This document shows, one piece after another, positions 9,506 to 16,523 of a stretch of DNA of 16,748 nucleotides. This stretch comes from an uncultured Coriobacteriia bacterium (GTDB lineage: Bacteria > Actinomycetota > Coriobacteriia > Coriobacteriales > QAMH01), in assembly GCA_902478425.1 (NCBI GenBank), contig CABSKV010000027.1:1-16748 (forward strand), in the 5' to 3' direction. The notes beneath the pieces are model-generated. The model was not told where the DNA came from. It worked only from the letters and a program-made list of their open reading frames with translations, and ran no database searches. The position numbers were made by a program, and so were the translations under genes. Every line of letters begins with the position of its first letter. Within the stretch, counting starts at the first letter, position 1.

Positions 9506-10356
9506 GCGCGACGATACTCGAGGGACCGGCGGTTGCCGAGGCGATCAGCAAGGACGTGATGCAGCGCGTCGAGGCGCTAAAAGAGCGGGGCGTGACGCCG
9601 CAGCTCGCCATCATGCGCGTGGGCGAGCGACCCGATGACCTCTCGTACGAGCGTGGCGCGTGCAAGCGTGCCGAGCTCGTGGGCGTGGCGGTACGCAATC
9701 TCGTGTTCGACGAGGACGCGACGACCGACGAGCTCGTGGCGGCTGTCGAGTCCGTCAACGGTGACGACGCCGTTCACGGGCTGCTCATCTTGCGACCATT
9801 GCCCGCGCACATCGACGAGGAGCGCGTGTGCAACGCGCTTGCGACCTACAAGGACGTCGATGCCTGCAACGAGCGCTCGCTCGGCGCCATCTTCACGGGA
9901 AGCGGACTGGGATTCGCGCCGTGTACGGCACAGGCCTGCATCGAGATCCTGGATCATTACGGCATCGATATCGCGGGCAGGCGCGCCGCCGTCATCGGGC
10001 GCAGCCTCGTGATCGGCAAGCCGCTCGTGATGCTGCTGCTCGAGCGCAACGCGACCGTGACCATCGCGCATTCGCGCACGGCCGAGCTCGAGAAGCTCAC
10101 GCGCGAGGCCGACATCGTCGTGGCCTGCGTGGGCCGTGCCCTCATGATCGGCAAGCCTCACGTATCGCCCGGCCAGACGCTCATCGACGTCGGCATCAAC
10201 GTGACCGAGGACGGATCGCTCGTGGGTGATGTCGCCTTCGACGAGGTGGTGGCTGTCGTCGATGCCGTCACGCCCGTGCCGCGTGGCGTCGGCTCCGTCA
10301 CGACGAGCGTGCTGTGCAAGCACGTGGTGCAAGCCGCCGAGCGCATGTTGGTGTAG
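9502..10356 (+). CDS. folD: Methylenetetrahydrofolate dehydrogenase (FolD family, probably without cyclohydrolase activity)
   Basis: FolD oxidises or reduces between 5,10-methylene- and 5,10-methenyl-THF with a nicotinamide cofactor, and classical FolD also has cyclohydrolase activity. The 284-aa protein has the usual length and a Rossmann motif (VIGRSLVIGKP). Aligned on the family motif Y-x3-K, Tyr49 is kept but the catalytic Lys (human Lys56, E. coli Lys54) is Ala53. In the VQLPLP motif the Gln (human Gln100) is Leu97. The Asp of KDVD (human Asp125) is kept as Asp120. Lys56 mutants of the human enzyme lose cyclohydrolase but keep dehydrogenase activity, so this is probably a dehydrogenase only, with FchA doing the other step. 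It overlaps fchA by 4 nt and ends the cassette. Confidence 0.93.
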   Translation: MSATILEGPAVAEAISKDVMQRVEALKERGVTPQLAIMRVGERPDDLSYERGACKRAELVGVAVRNLVFDEDATTDELVAAVESVNGDDAVHGLLILRPLPAHIDEERVCNALATYKDVDACNERSLGAIFTGSGLGFAPCTAQACIEILDHYGIDIAGRRAAVIGRSLVIGKPLVMLLLERNATVTIAHSRTAELEKLTREADIVVACVGRALMIGKPHVSPGQTLIDVGINVTEDGSLVGDVAFDEVVAVVDAVTPVPRGVGSVTTSVLCKHVVQAAERMLV

Positions 10357-10384
10357 TATTCCCCTGTAAAAAATTGTGACAGCG

Positions 10385-10420
10385 AAGACGGGCGCGCACA
10401 CCAGGCGCGCCGCGTGTCTT
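10385..10420. terminator. Hairpin between folD and the MFS gene (weak terminator or attenuator)
   Basis: GGCGCGC (10391-10397) pairs with GCGCGCC (10405-10411), extended by AAGAC/GTCTT (10385-10389 with 10416-10420) across a bulge. There is no T-tract beyond a single TT, so it may reduce rather than stop transcription from the C1 cassette into the transporter. Confidence 0.4.
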
Positions 10421-10447
10421 GCGTCATGGCGCCAGGGGGAGGTGGCC

Positions 10448-11719
10448 GTGTCGGGTACGACGAGCAAGCGGGGCAAGCAGCGTCTGTGGACGGGTGACTT
10501 CACCCTCACGCTCGCCATCGCGTTTTGCGCGTTCGTCTCGTGCCAGGCCCTCAACAACGGCACGCCGCTCTATATCACGCGCATCGGAGGCTCGACGGGC
10601 TTTGCCGGTGCGCTCATCCTCGACTTCTCGATTGCCGCGGCCATCGCGCGACTCTTCGCCGGTCGCATCATCGACCGAACGGGACGCAAGCGCATCATGG
10701 TCGCCGGTGCGCTCCTGCTCATCGCGGGCTCGGTGCTCGCCATCCCGCTGCCCGGCTTCTATCCGCAAATCGTGCTGCGCGCGCTGCAGGGCATCGGCTT
10801 TGCCTTCGTGACGACGGCGAGTGCGACGGCGGCTGCCGACGTGCTGCCGACCGAGCGCCTGGGCGAGGGCATCGGCTATTACGCGCTCGGGCAATCGCTC
10901 GGCATGGCGTTTGGCCCGGCCTTCGGCATCTTCCTCTGCTCGCTCGTCTTTACCGAGAGCCTGTTCGTGGGCGTTGCCGGCGTGGGCGCGGTACTCCTCA
11001 TCCTCGTCATGTGCTGCAACTACGAGAAGCACATCGAGCGCCTGCCCAAGACCTCCGAATACCGCGTGCTCGAGGAGCGTCGCCGTCGGCTTGCCGAGGA
11101 GGCGGACAGCGGGGACATCGAGGCCATCGAGGAGGAGGTCGTCGACGAGGATAAGTATCGGGGGCTTGCGGCGCTGTTCGAGAAGCGCGCGTTCGTGGGT
11201 GCCCTGCCGATGATCGTCATCTGCCTCGGCTTCGCGATTCCCGTGAGCTACACCGCGCTCTACGCCCAATCGCTCGGCTTCTCGAACGCCGGCATGTTCT
11301 TCTTCGTGGGAGCCATCGCGATGACGGCATCGCGCTTCCTGGGCGGCCGCCTGCTCGATATCGTGCCGCCGCGCATCCTCTTCGCGCTCACCAACCTGTG
11401 CGGCATCGGGATGTTCCTCATGCTCATCTTCGCGCAGTCCGAAATCATGCTGTATGCGGCCGGTCTGTTCTTCGGCGTGTCGATGGGATTTGCGTTTCCG
11501 CTGCTCAACTCGATGGCGGTCAAGAACACGCCGCCGGAGCGCTGGGGTGCCGCCAATGCGATGTTCCTTCTCGCCAACGACATGGGTGTCGGGCTGGGCG
11601 CGTGGCTGTGGGGTATCGTCGTCGACATCTGGGGTTTTCTGCCGATCATGATCGGCGGTGCGGCGATGTTCGTCCTTGGCTATGTCATCGCGCTCATCGT
11701 GTTCCCGCGCGGGAAGTGA
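10448..11719 (+). CDS. MFS transporter, substrate unknown
   Basis: This is a major facilitator superfamily membrane transporter (423 aa, about 12 predicted membrane helices). The family loop between helices 2 and 3 reads AGRIIDRTGRKRIMVAG, matching the GxxxDRxGR motif A. A long, highly charged cytoplasmic loop (about residues 194-240, rich in Glu and Arg) splits the two six-helix halves. The preferred start is GTG 10448 after a strong AGGGGGAGG (10434-10442); a GTG at 10376 in frame has no ribosome binding site. It lies 91 nt after folD on the same strand and could be partly co-transcribed. A link to C1 or folate substrates is only positional. It converges on the DASS transporter with 3 nt between the stop codons. 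Confidence 0.9.
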   Translation: MSGTTSKRGKQRLWTGDFTLTLAIAFCAFVSCQALNNGTPLYITRIGGSTGFAGALILDFSIAAAIARLFAGRIIDRTGRKRIMVAGALLLIAGSVLAIPLPGFYPQIVLRALQGIGFAFVTTASATAAADVLPTERLGEGIGYYALGQSLGMAFGPAFGIFLCSLVFTESLFVGVAGVGAVLLILVMCCNYEKHIERLPKTSEYRVLEERRRRLAEEADSGDIEAIEEEVVDEDKYRGLAALFEKRAFVGALPMIVICLGFAIPVSYTALYAQSLGFSNAGMFFFVGAIAMTASRFLGGRLLDIVPPRILFALTNLCGIGMFLMLIFAQSEIMLYAAGLFFGVSMGFAFPLLNSMAVKNTPPERWGAANAMFLLANDMGVGLGAWLWGIVVDIWGFLPIMIGGAAMFVLGYVIALIVFPRGK

Positions 11720-11722
11720 GCG

Positions 11723-13180
11723 CTAGAACAGCCCCATCATCTGCCAGAACGGCACGGCGATGAGCAGGCAGACTATCGAGATCACCGTGTAGAGCACGCA
11801 GTATTCGGCGAGATTGCCGTGCTTGGCCATCTTGCCGTCGACGCTGTAGAACGCGGCCAGGTACACGGGATTTTGGTATTTCACGAACCAGACGTTGATG
11901 ACGGTGTAGCTTGCCATGCCGATGACCCACGGGCTGATGCCGAGCGCGATTGCGATGGGAATGACAAAGGCGAGGAAGATGTTGATGAACGCCGTCTGCG
12001 AGACGATGAGGAAGCGCGCCGCGATCGTGATGAGCGCGATGCCGACGACGAGCAGGTAGGGGTTGTCGGCGAGCGCCATGACCAGCGGTGTGCACTCGGC
12101 GACGATCCATTCGGTAATGCCTGCCTCGGAAAACACGTCGCCGAGGCCCAGCACAATGCCGATGAAGATGAGCGAGCCCCAACCGATGCCGGGCCCGAAG
12201 TTCTTCTTGTTGATGATGCCGCAGGCGGTCATCGCGACGAGCGCGCCGACGGCGGGAATCCACGCTGCCATGCCGTGCAGACTCTGCGTGACCCAGAGCA
12301 GCACAGTCGCGGCCGTGATGATGGCCATGCGACGCTCGTCGAGGCTCAGGCGCCCGAGTTCGCGGCGTTTGGCCATGATCTCGTCCTCGCTGGACTCGGG
12401 GCCGGCATCGGAGGCGGTCGCGGCATCTGCTGCGTTCGTGTCTGCAGCGCGCGGACGGTAGAGTGCGACGAGGGCGATGAGGTTGAGGATGGTCATGGGG
12501 ATGAACCACGGCAGCGCGCTCACGAACCAGTGCACGAAGTCGAACTGCGCCTGGACGCTTTCGGGGTAGATCGCGAGCAGGGTGTAGCCGACGATCGACG
12601 AGCTGATGAAGGCGGGTGCGGCGGTCTGCACGCCGGTGAACATCGCGAGGAACAGGCCGGTCGCCTCGCGTCCCTGGCGGCGATAGCCGCGGATGTCGCC
12701 GACCTCCATGGCAAGCGGAGCGAGCAGTGAGGCCTTGGCGGCCATCGAGGGAATGAGCGGGCCGAGCACGGTGCCGCAGGCGTAAAAGCCGATGACCTGG
12801 GCGGCAAACGACGAGGGAAAGCGGCTCACGATGGCGAGCGCCATGCGCTTGAGTAGGCCGGTCTCCTTCATCCCCAGACCGATGGCAAACGCCCCGACGA
12901 GCAGCCACCAGATGGGGTTGGAGAAGAACGAGAAGCTCGTGGCCGCGGGTATCTGGCCGACGAGCGCGAAGAGCGCCACCATGATGAGGGCGGTCGCGAA
13001 CTCGGGCAGCACGGCGCAGATCCACCAGACGATTGATCCGGCGAGGATGGCGAGCACGTAGCAGCCCTGGACGCTCAGGCCGTCTGGCCGCAGGAAGAGC
13101 GCCATGAGGATGCCGACGACGATGCCGCCGATTGCGCCGAGACTGCGCTTGAGTTGCTGCCGCTTGGCCGCCTTCTTCAT
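11723..13180 (-). CDS. DASS/SLC13-type anion transporter
   Basis: This integral membrane protein (485 aa) is of the divalent anion:sodium symporter/CitT-like group, with many hydrophobic helices and two related halves. The helical-hairpin regions that bind sodium and carboxylate can be aligned: PSMAAKASLLAPLA in the first half and SQTAFINIFLAF in the second. The family's paired Ser-Asn-Thr motifs are therefore altered to Ser-Met-Ala and Ser-Gln-Thr. An acidic, Ala-rich loop (NAADAATASDAGPESSEDE) joins the halves. The chosen start is ATG 13180 with GGGAGG 10 nt upstream; an in-frame ATG at 13228 has no good site. The substrate cannot be assigned; dicarboxylates, sulfate or other anions are possible. 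Confidence 0.87.
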   Translation of the reverse strand: MKKAAKRQQLKRSLGAIGGIVVGILMALFLRPDGLSVQGCYVLAILAGSIVWWICAVLPEFATALIMVALFALVGQIPAATSFSFFSNPIWWLLVGAFAIGLGMKETGLLKRMALAIVSRFPSSFAAQVIGFYACGTVLGPLIPSMAAKASLLAPLAMEVGDIRGYRRQGREATGLFLAMFTGVQTAAPAFISSSIVGYTLLAIYPESVQAQFDFVHWFVSALPWFIPMTILNLIALVALYRPRAADTNAADAATASDAGPESSEDEIMAKRRELGRLSLDERRMAIITAATVLLWVTQSLHGMAAWIPAVGALVAMTACGIINKKNFGPGIGWGSLIFIGIVLGLGDVFSEAGITEWIVAECTPLVMALADNPYLLVVGIALITIAARFLIVSQTAFINIFLAFVIPIAIALGISPWVIGMASYTVINVWFVKYQNPVYLAAFYSVDGKMAKHGNLAEYCVLYTVISIVCLLIAVPFWQMMGLF

Positions 13181-13261
13181 CGTCGTGCTACCTCCCTTCG
13201 TGCCTGCCTGCGTGATGCGCGTTGCCATTTGCGCCCGTCCGCTTCTTTTTCGTCTGGTGAC

Positions 13262-13291
13262 AGAATAGTCCTCCTGGGCAATTGATACCAA
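13262..13291 (-). promoter_or_regulatory. Candidate promoter of the DASS transporter
   Basis: On the minus strand TTGGTA (13291-13286), an 18-nt spacer and TATTCT (13267-13262) form a plausible promoter. Transcription would start near 13255, leaving a leader of about 75 nt. It overlaps the -35 box of the divergent ZIP promoter. Confidence 0.4.
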
Positions 13292-13310
13292 TCCGACATT
13301 TAGCTAGGCT
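13282..13310 (+). promoter_or_regulatory. Candidate promoter of the ZIP transporter
   Basis: TTGATA (13282-13287), a 17-nt spacer and TAGGCT (13305-13310, keeping the key T, A and final T) precede the GTG at 13345. Start of transcription would be near 13317. A palindromic GCTAGC lies at the downstream edge (13308-13313). Confidence 0.4.
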
Positions 13311-13344
13311 AGCATGAGCACATCGACAACGACGAAAGGCACAC

Positions 13345-14115
13345 GTGGGCTTACTCATCACATTCGTACTCGGCATCTTCGTGCTGATTGGCGCGGCCAT
13401 CGCCGGTTTTGCCAGAAACGAGCATCGCGTGAGCGAGCTTTCGGTGGCGGTCGCCCTGGGCGCCATCGTCATGTTGCTCGCGCTCGACCTCGTGCCCGAG
13501 ACCTTCGAGGGCATCGAGCATATCGGATGGCTTCTCACCGTGGTAGCCGTGGTGCTGGGCTTCGCGGCGCTCGCGGCGCTCGATCGCCTCCTGCCAGATT
13601 CCGGGCATGGCAAGCATGGAGACCATGGTCACGCCCATGCGCCGGTGGTTTCCGGGCATCCGCATGGCAGCGCGCTGCACGTGAGCGTTGCCGTGGTGAT
13701 CGCGCTCACCGTCCACAACATCATCGAGGGCATGTCCGTGTACGGCGTGGCGACCCAGTCGGCCACCGCCGCGTTGCTGCTCGCGTTTGGCATCGGCATT
13801 CACAACATGCCGATGGGCATGATCATCTACTCCGGCGTGCGTGGCCAATCGCTGGGCCGGCGTGTCGGCATTTTGGCCGTTGCGGCGCTTTCGACCTTCG
13901 TGGGTGGCCTCGTCATGTTCGCGATCGGCTCGGCGGCCGACGACCACATCGTGCACTTCATGATCGCGTTGACCGTGGGCCTGCTGCTCTACATCGTCAT
14001 CTGCGAGCTCGCACCGCATGCGCTGCGCACCGACAACGCCAAGCTCACGATTGCCGGTCTGCTCGTGGGTGCCGGTGTCGTGCTCCTCGGCGTCACGCTT
14101 GCGGGCATGGCGTAG
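13345..14115 (+). CDS. ZIP-family metal ion transporter
   Basis: This membrane protein (256 aa, about eight helices) imports divalent metals such as zinc, manganese or iron into the cytoplasm. Helix 4 carries HNIIEG (124-129) and helix 5 carries HNMPMG (153-158), the two metal-site motifs of the family. In ZupT-like members helix 5 usually reads HNxPEG, so the acidic ligand is Met157 here. The loop between helices 3 and 4 (about 85-112) is rich in His, Gly and Asp (GHGKHGDHGHAHA), a common metal-binding loop of ZIP proteins. Start is GTG 13345 with AAAGG 6 nt upstream. It converges on birA, 42 nt away. Metal specificity is not predictable. Confidence 0.92.
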   Translation: MGLLITFVLGIFVLIGAAIAGFARNEHRVSELSVAVALGAIVMLLALDLVPETFEGIEHIGWLLTVVAVVLGFAALAALDRLLPDSGHGKHGDHGHAHAPVVSGHPHGSALHVSVAVVIALTVHNIIEGMSVYGVATQSATAALLLAFGIGIHNMPMGMIIYSGVRGQSLGRRVGILAVAALSTFVGGLVMFAIGSAADDHIVHFMIALTVGLLLYIVICELAPHALRTDNAKLTIAGLLVGAGVVLLGVTLAGMA

Positions 14116-14122
14116 AGGAGAG

Positions 14123-14144
14123 CGAGACTGAGCGTTTGTCTCAG
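14123..14144. terminator. Hairpin between the convergent ZIP and birA genes
   Basis: GAGAC/GTCTC (14124-14128 with 14138-14142), or alternatively CTGAG/CTCAG (14128-14132 with 14140-14144), can pair. Positions 14123-14143 match 15768-15788 at 19 of 21 bases, including GTTTGTCTCA. Its place between two converging stop codons suits a bidirectional terminator, though T-tracts are weak. Confidence 0.5.
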
Positions 14145-14157
14145 TAGCAGATTGCCT

Positions 14158-15141
14158 TTATCGTGCGAGCTGGCTCGAGGGAATGTGGACCTCGCCGCTT
14201 GCTAGCGTGCGCTGCTCGCCGGAATCGAGCTGCACGCGCAAGGTGAAGTCGTCGTCGATGCCAAGCACGAGCGCCTCGAAGCTCTCGGCGCCCACCTGCG
14301 CGCGTACACGCCTGCCATCGAGAATCGAACGGCTGCGATACGCATCTAGATGCGGCATGCTCGGGACACGCTCGTAATCGCGCATGAAGCGATTGACGGT
14401 GCCGGCCACGATGCGGCGGCGCAGATCATCCACGTCATCGGCATGCGCGACGAGCGCGCCGGCTATGCCATCGGCCTCGTCGAAGCCGCCCTCGGGTTCG
14501 ACGATGTTCACGCCGATGCCCACCACCACGTACGAAAGCGTCTGCGTTTCGGCATCGAAGCTCGCCTCGCTTAAGATCCCGCTCACCTTGCGTCCGTCGA
14601 CGAAGACGTCGTTCACCCACTTGATCTGCGCGTGCTTGCCCGTGCACTCGTCGATGCATTCCGCAAGGCAGCACGCGGCGTAGCTCGTGACGAGCGCGAC
14701 GTCGCCCAACGCGAAGTGCGGGCGCAGGATGAGGGTGAAGTAGATGCCGGTTCCCCTCGGCGACGAAAACGACCGGCCCTGCCGACCGCGTCCGGCACTC
14801 TGGGAATCCGCCACGACGAGCGTGCCCTCGGGTGCTCCCTCGTCGGCACGTTGCTTGGCAATCGTGTTGGTCGAGGAGAGCTCGTCGTAGAACTCGATCG
14901 CGATGCGCGTGTCGTCGATGAGGCGCTCGATGCTCGCAGCGTCAAAGGCGCTCGGCGACGACACGAGCCGGTGTCCGCGCCGCGTGACGCTCTCGATGAC
15001 GTGGCCCTCGTCGCGCAGGGCGTTCACGGCCTTCCACACGCTGTTGCGCGAGATGCCGATCTGCCGCGCGAGCTCGGCGCCGGAGACAAAGCTGCCATCC
15101 GCGCCGGTGAGGACGCTAAGCACTCGTTCTTTCGTGGTCAT
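14158..15141 (-). CDS. birA: Bifunctional biotin-protein ligase / biotin operon repressor
   Basis: BirA makes biotinyl-AMP and attaches biotin to carboxylases, and group II forms also repress biotin genes. The protein (327 aa from MTTKERVLSVL) has an N-terminal helix-turn-helix (about 5-60: SGAELARQIGISRNSVWKAV, with RRGHRL in the wing). The ligase domain has the biotinyl-AMP loop GRGRQGR (117-123), the lysine motif KWVND (174-178) and KVSGIL, then a C-terminal SH3-like domain. Two further in-frame ATGs (15147, 15153) lie just upstream and none has a strong ribosome binding site. The start lies inside the end of bioY (26-nt overlap), implying translational coupling. With the HTH present and an operator before bioY, autoregulation of the operon is expected. 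Confidence 0.95.
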   Translation of the reverse strand: MTTKERVLSVLTGADGSFVSGAELARQIGISRNSVWKAVNALRDEGHVIESVTRRGHRLVSSPSAFDAASIERLIDDTRIAIEFYDELSSTNTIAKQRADEGAPEGTLVVADSQSAGRGRQGRSFSSPRGTGIYFTLILRPHFALGDVALVTSYAACCLAECIDECTGKHAQIKWVNDVFVDGRKVSGILSEASFDAETQTLSYVVVGIGVNIVEPEGGFDEADGIAGALVAHADDVDDLRRRIVAGTVNRFMRDYERVPSMPHLDAYRSRSILDGRRVRAQVGAESFEALVLGIDDDFTLRVQLDSGEQRTLASGEVHIPSSQLAR

Positions 15142-15709
15142 CTGCATGCCCATAGGGTAGCACGCGCTGCCATCCGCTCGCCGCGCGAATGGCCACGGCA
15201 ATCGCAATGGCAAGTGCTCCCTTGGCGCAGTCGATGGCGATGAAGGGCGCATCGGTGACGAGGAAGGCCGAAAGCGGATCGCTTTGCGTGAGCACCATAA
15301 ACCACAGCCAGCCGAAGGTATCGGCGACGACGATGACGCAGACGACCGCGGCGATGTCACAGGCGACCTGCCGCAGCCCGTGTCGTTCCAGCGCCCGGCG
15401 CACGAAGCTCGCGAGCGCCGTGGCGATGGGATAGCTCACGAGAAAGCCGCCCGTGGGCCCGAGGAACTTGCCGAATCCGCCGGTCATTCCCGAGAACACG
15501 GGCAACCCGATGGCGCCCATGAGCAGGTAGACCCCACAGCATGCCGCTGCCTGGCCGGGCGTGAGCAGCAACGCCATGAGGATGACGACGGCCGTTTGCA
15601 GCGTGAAGGGGACGGGGCCGAGCGGGATGGTGAAGAAGCACGACACGACGAGCAACGCGACGAGCAAGCCGCAGCTGACGATGGTCTTTGTCGATGAGGG
15701 GCGATTCAT
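15116..15709 (-). CDS. bioY: Biotin transporter S-component
   Basis: BioY is the membrane substrate-binding component for biotin uptake, working alone or with an ECF energising module (EcfAAT, not seen here). The protein (197 aa) has about six helices and clear family signatures: GPVPFTLQT, MGAIGLPVFSG, GPTGGFLVSYP and DAPFIAIDCAKGALA. I choose ATG 15709 (MNRPSSTK) because it gives the normal family length; a longer frame would enter azlC on the other strand. There is no ribosome binding site; the predicted transcript begins at or beside the ATG, suggesting a leaderless mRNA. It is the first gene of bioY-birA and is preceded by a BirA-type operator. No biotin synthesis gene is in the window. 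Confidence 0.94.
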   Translation of the reverse strand: MNRPSSTKTIVSCGLLVALLVVSCFFTIPLGPVPFTLQTAVVILMALLLTPGQAAACCGVYLLMGAIGLPVFSGMTGGFGKFLGPTGGFLVSYPIATALASFVRRALERHGLRQVACDIAAVVCVIVVADTFGWLWFMVLTQSDPLSAFLVTDAPFIAIDCAKGALAIAIAVAIRAASGWQRVLPYGHADDHERTSA

Positions 15710-15741
15710 TGTCACCCGATGATGCATTAAGAGGTGACAAT
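15708..15741. promoter_or_regulatory. BirA-type biotin operator
   Basis: ATTGTCACC (15708-15716) and GGTGACAAT (15733-15741) form a perfect 9-bp inverted repeat with a 16-nt spacer. This matches the known bacterial BirA box layout (TTGTAAACC, 14-16 nt, GGTTTACAA). It spans from the edge of the -35 box to the bioY start codon, so bound BirA would block transcription of bioY-birA. Confidence 0.85.
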
Positions 15742-15747
15742 AGTCAA
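15719..15747 (-). promoter_or_regulatory. bioY-birA promoter
   Basis: On the minus strand TTGACT (15747-15742, five of six matches to TTGACA) is followed after exactly 17 nt by CATCAT (15724-15719, four of six matches to TATAAT). The transcription start would fall at or beside the bioY ATG at 15709. Confidence 0.6.
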
Positions 15748-15755
15748 CCCGGTAT

Positions 15756-15792
15756 AAAATGAGACAACGAGACTGATGGTTTGTCTCATTTT
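15756..15792. repeat. 12-bp inverted repeat between bioY and azlC
   Basis: AAAATGAGACAA (15756-15767) and TTGTCTCATTTT (15781-15792) are perfectly complementary over a 13-nt loop. Each strand ends in four T residues, so either strand could form an intrinsic terminator. It lies between two divergent promoters where no incoming transcript is expected, so an insulator or regulator site is also possible. Confidence 0.7.
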
Positions 15793-15820
15793 CCCGCTCA
15801 GGGGATAGATGCGCTATCAT
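15791..15820 (+). promoter_or_regulatory. Candidate azlCD promoter
   Basis: TATCAT (15815-15820, five of six matches) with a poor -35 (TTCCCG, 15791-15796, 18-nt spacer). The -10 ends 10 nt before the ATG, so the transcript would carry a leader of about 4 nt or none. Confidence 0.45.
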
Positions 15821-15830
15821 CATCAGTTTT

Positions 15831-16523
15831 ATGAACCGAAGCGTATTCACAGATGGACTCAAGGCGGCCTTGCCGATCATGGCGGGCTACATCGTGCTCG
15901 GGCTGCCCTGCGGCCTGCTGTGCCAGCAGGTCGGCATGGACTGGGTCATGGTCCTCATCATGTGCGTCATCTTCTATTCCGGCGCCGGTCAGTACATGAT
16001 TCCGAACATGTGGCTGGCGGGCAATCCACTGTTGTCCATCATCTTGAGCGTAACGCTCGTGAACACGCGCCAGATGCTCTACGGCGCGTCGCTGTCGCGC
16101 TATTGCGAGTCGGCGAGCAAGCGCCTGGCCTTTCTCTTCGGCGCGACGGTCACCGATGAGAGCTTCGGCGTCAACCTCGCGCGCTTCGAGAACGGCGGCT
16201 GGGACGTCAAGCGCGCCACCGTCGTCAACTTGTGTAGCCAGTCGTCGTGGGCGTTTGCCTGCGTCATGGGCGCGCTTATCGGCAACCTCGTGTCGGTGCC
16301 GACGGCCATCGCGTCGTTCGCGATGACCTCGATCTTCATCTGTCTGCTGTGCATGCAGAAGATCACGGCGACGAACCTCATTACCGTCGGCGTGGCGGTC
16401 CTGGGTGTGTTGCTGTGCAAGCTCACGGGTCTTTCCGGGCCCGCGATTCTGCTCGGTGCGCTGGCGGGCATGTTCGCCGGCTACATCCATGCGACGATCA
16501 CGAAGCCGGGTGAGCGCGCATGA
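15831..16523 (+). CDS. azlC: AzlC-family branched-chain amino acid exporter subunit
   Basis: AzlC is the large membrane subunit of the AzlCD (BrnFE/LIV-E type) exporter, which removes branched-chain amino acids or analogues from the cell. The protein (230 aa) is of normal length and begins MNRSVFTDGLKAALPIM. It shows the family stretches FYSGAGQYMIPNMW, LVNTRQMLYGASLS and GATVTDESFGVN, with several membrane helices. No ribosome binding site precedes the ATG and the -10 box is only 10 nt away, suggesting leaderless translation. The stop overlaps the azlD start by ATGA (16520-16523). It is divergent from bioY with 121 nt between the starts. Confidence 0.94.
   Translation: MNRSVFTDGLKAALPIMAGYIVLGLPCGLLCQQVGMDWVMVLIMCVIFYSGAGQYMIPNMWLAGNPLLSIILSVTLVNTRQMLYGASLSRYCESASKRLAFLFGATVTDESFGVNLARFENGGWDVKRATVVNLCSQSSWAFACVMGALIGNLVSVPTAIASFAMTSIFICLLCMQKITATNLITVGVAVLGVLLCKLTGLSGPAILLGALAGMFAGYIHATITKPGERA

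Noticed and set aside
10424..11269. Minus-strand frame (281 codons) opposite the MFS gene
   Set aside because: Charged, low-complexity antisense product; the opposite frame is a clear 12-helix transporter.
11819..12730. Plus-strand frame (303 codons) opposite the DASS transporter
   Set aside because: Composition dominated by D, E, R, H and G, as expected for the complement of a hydrophobic membrane protein.
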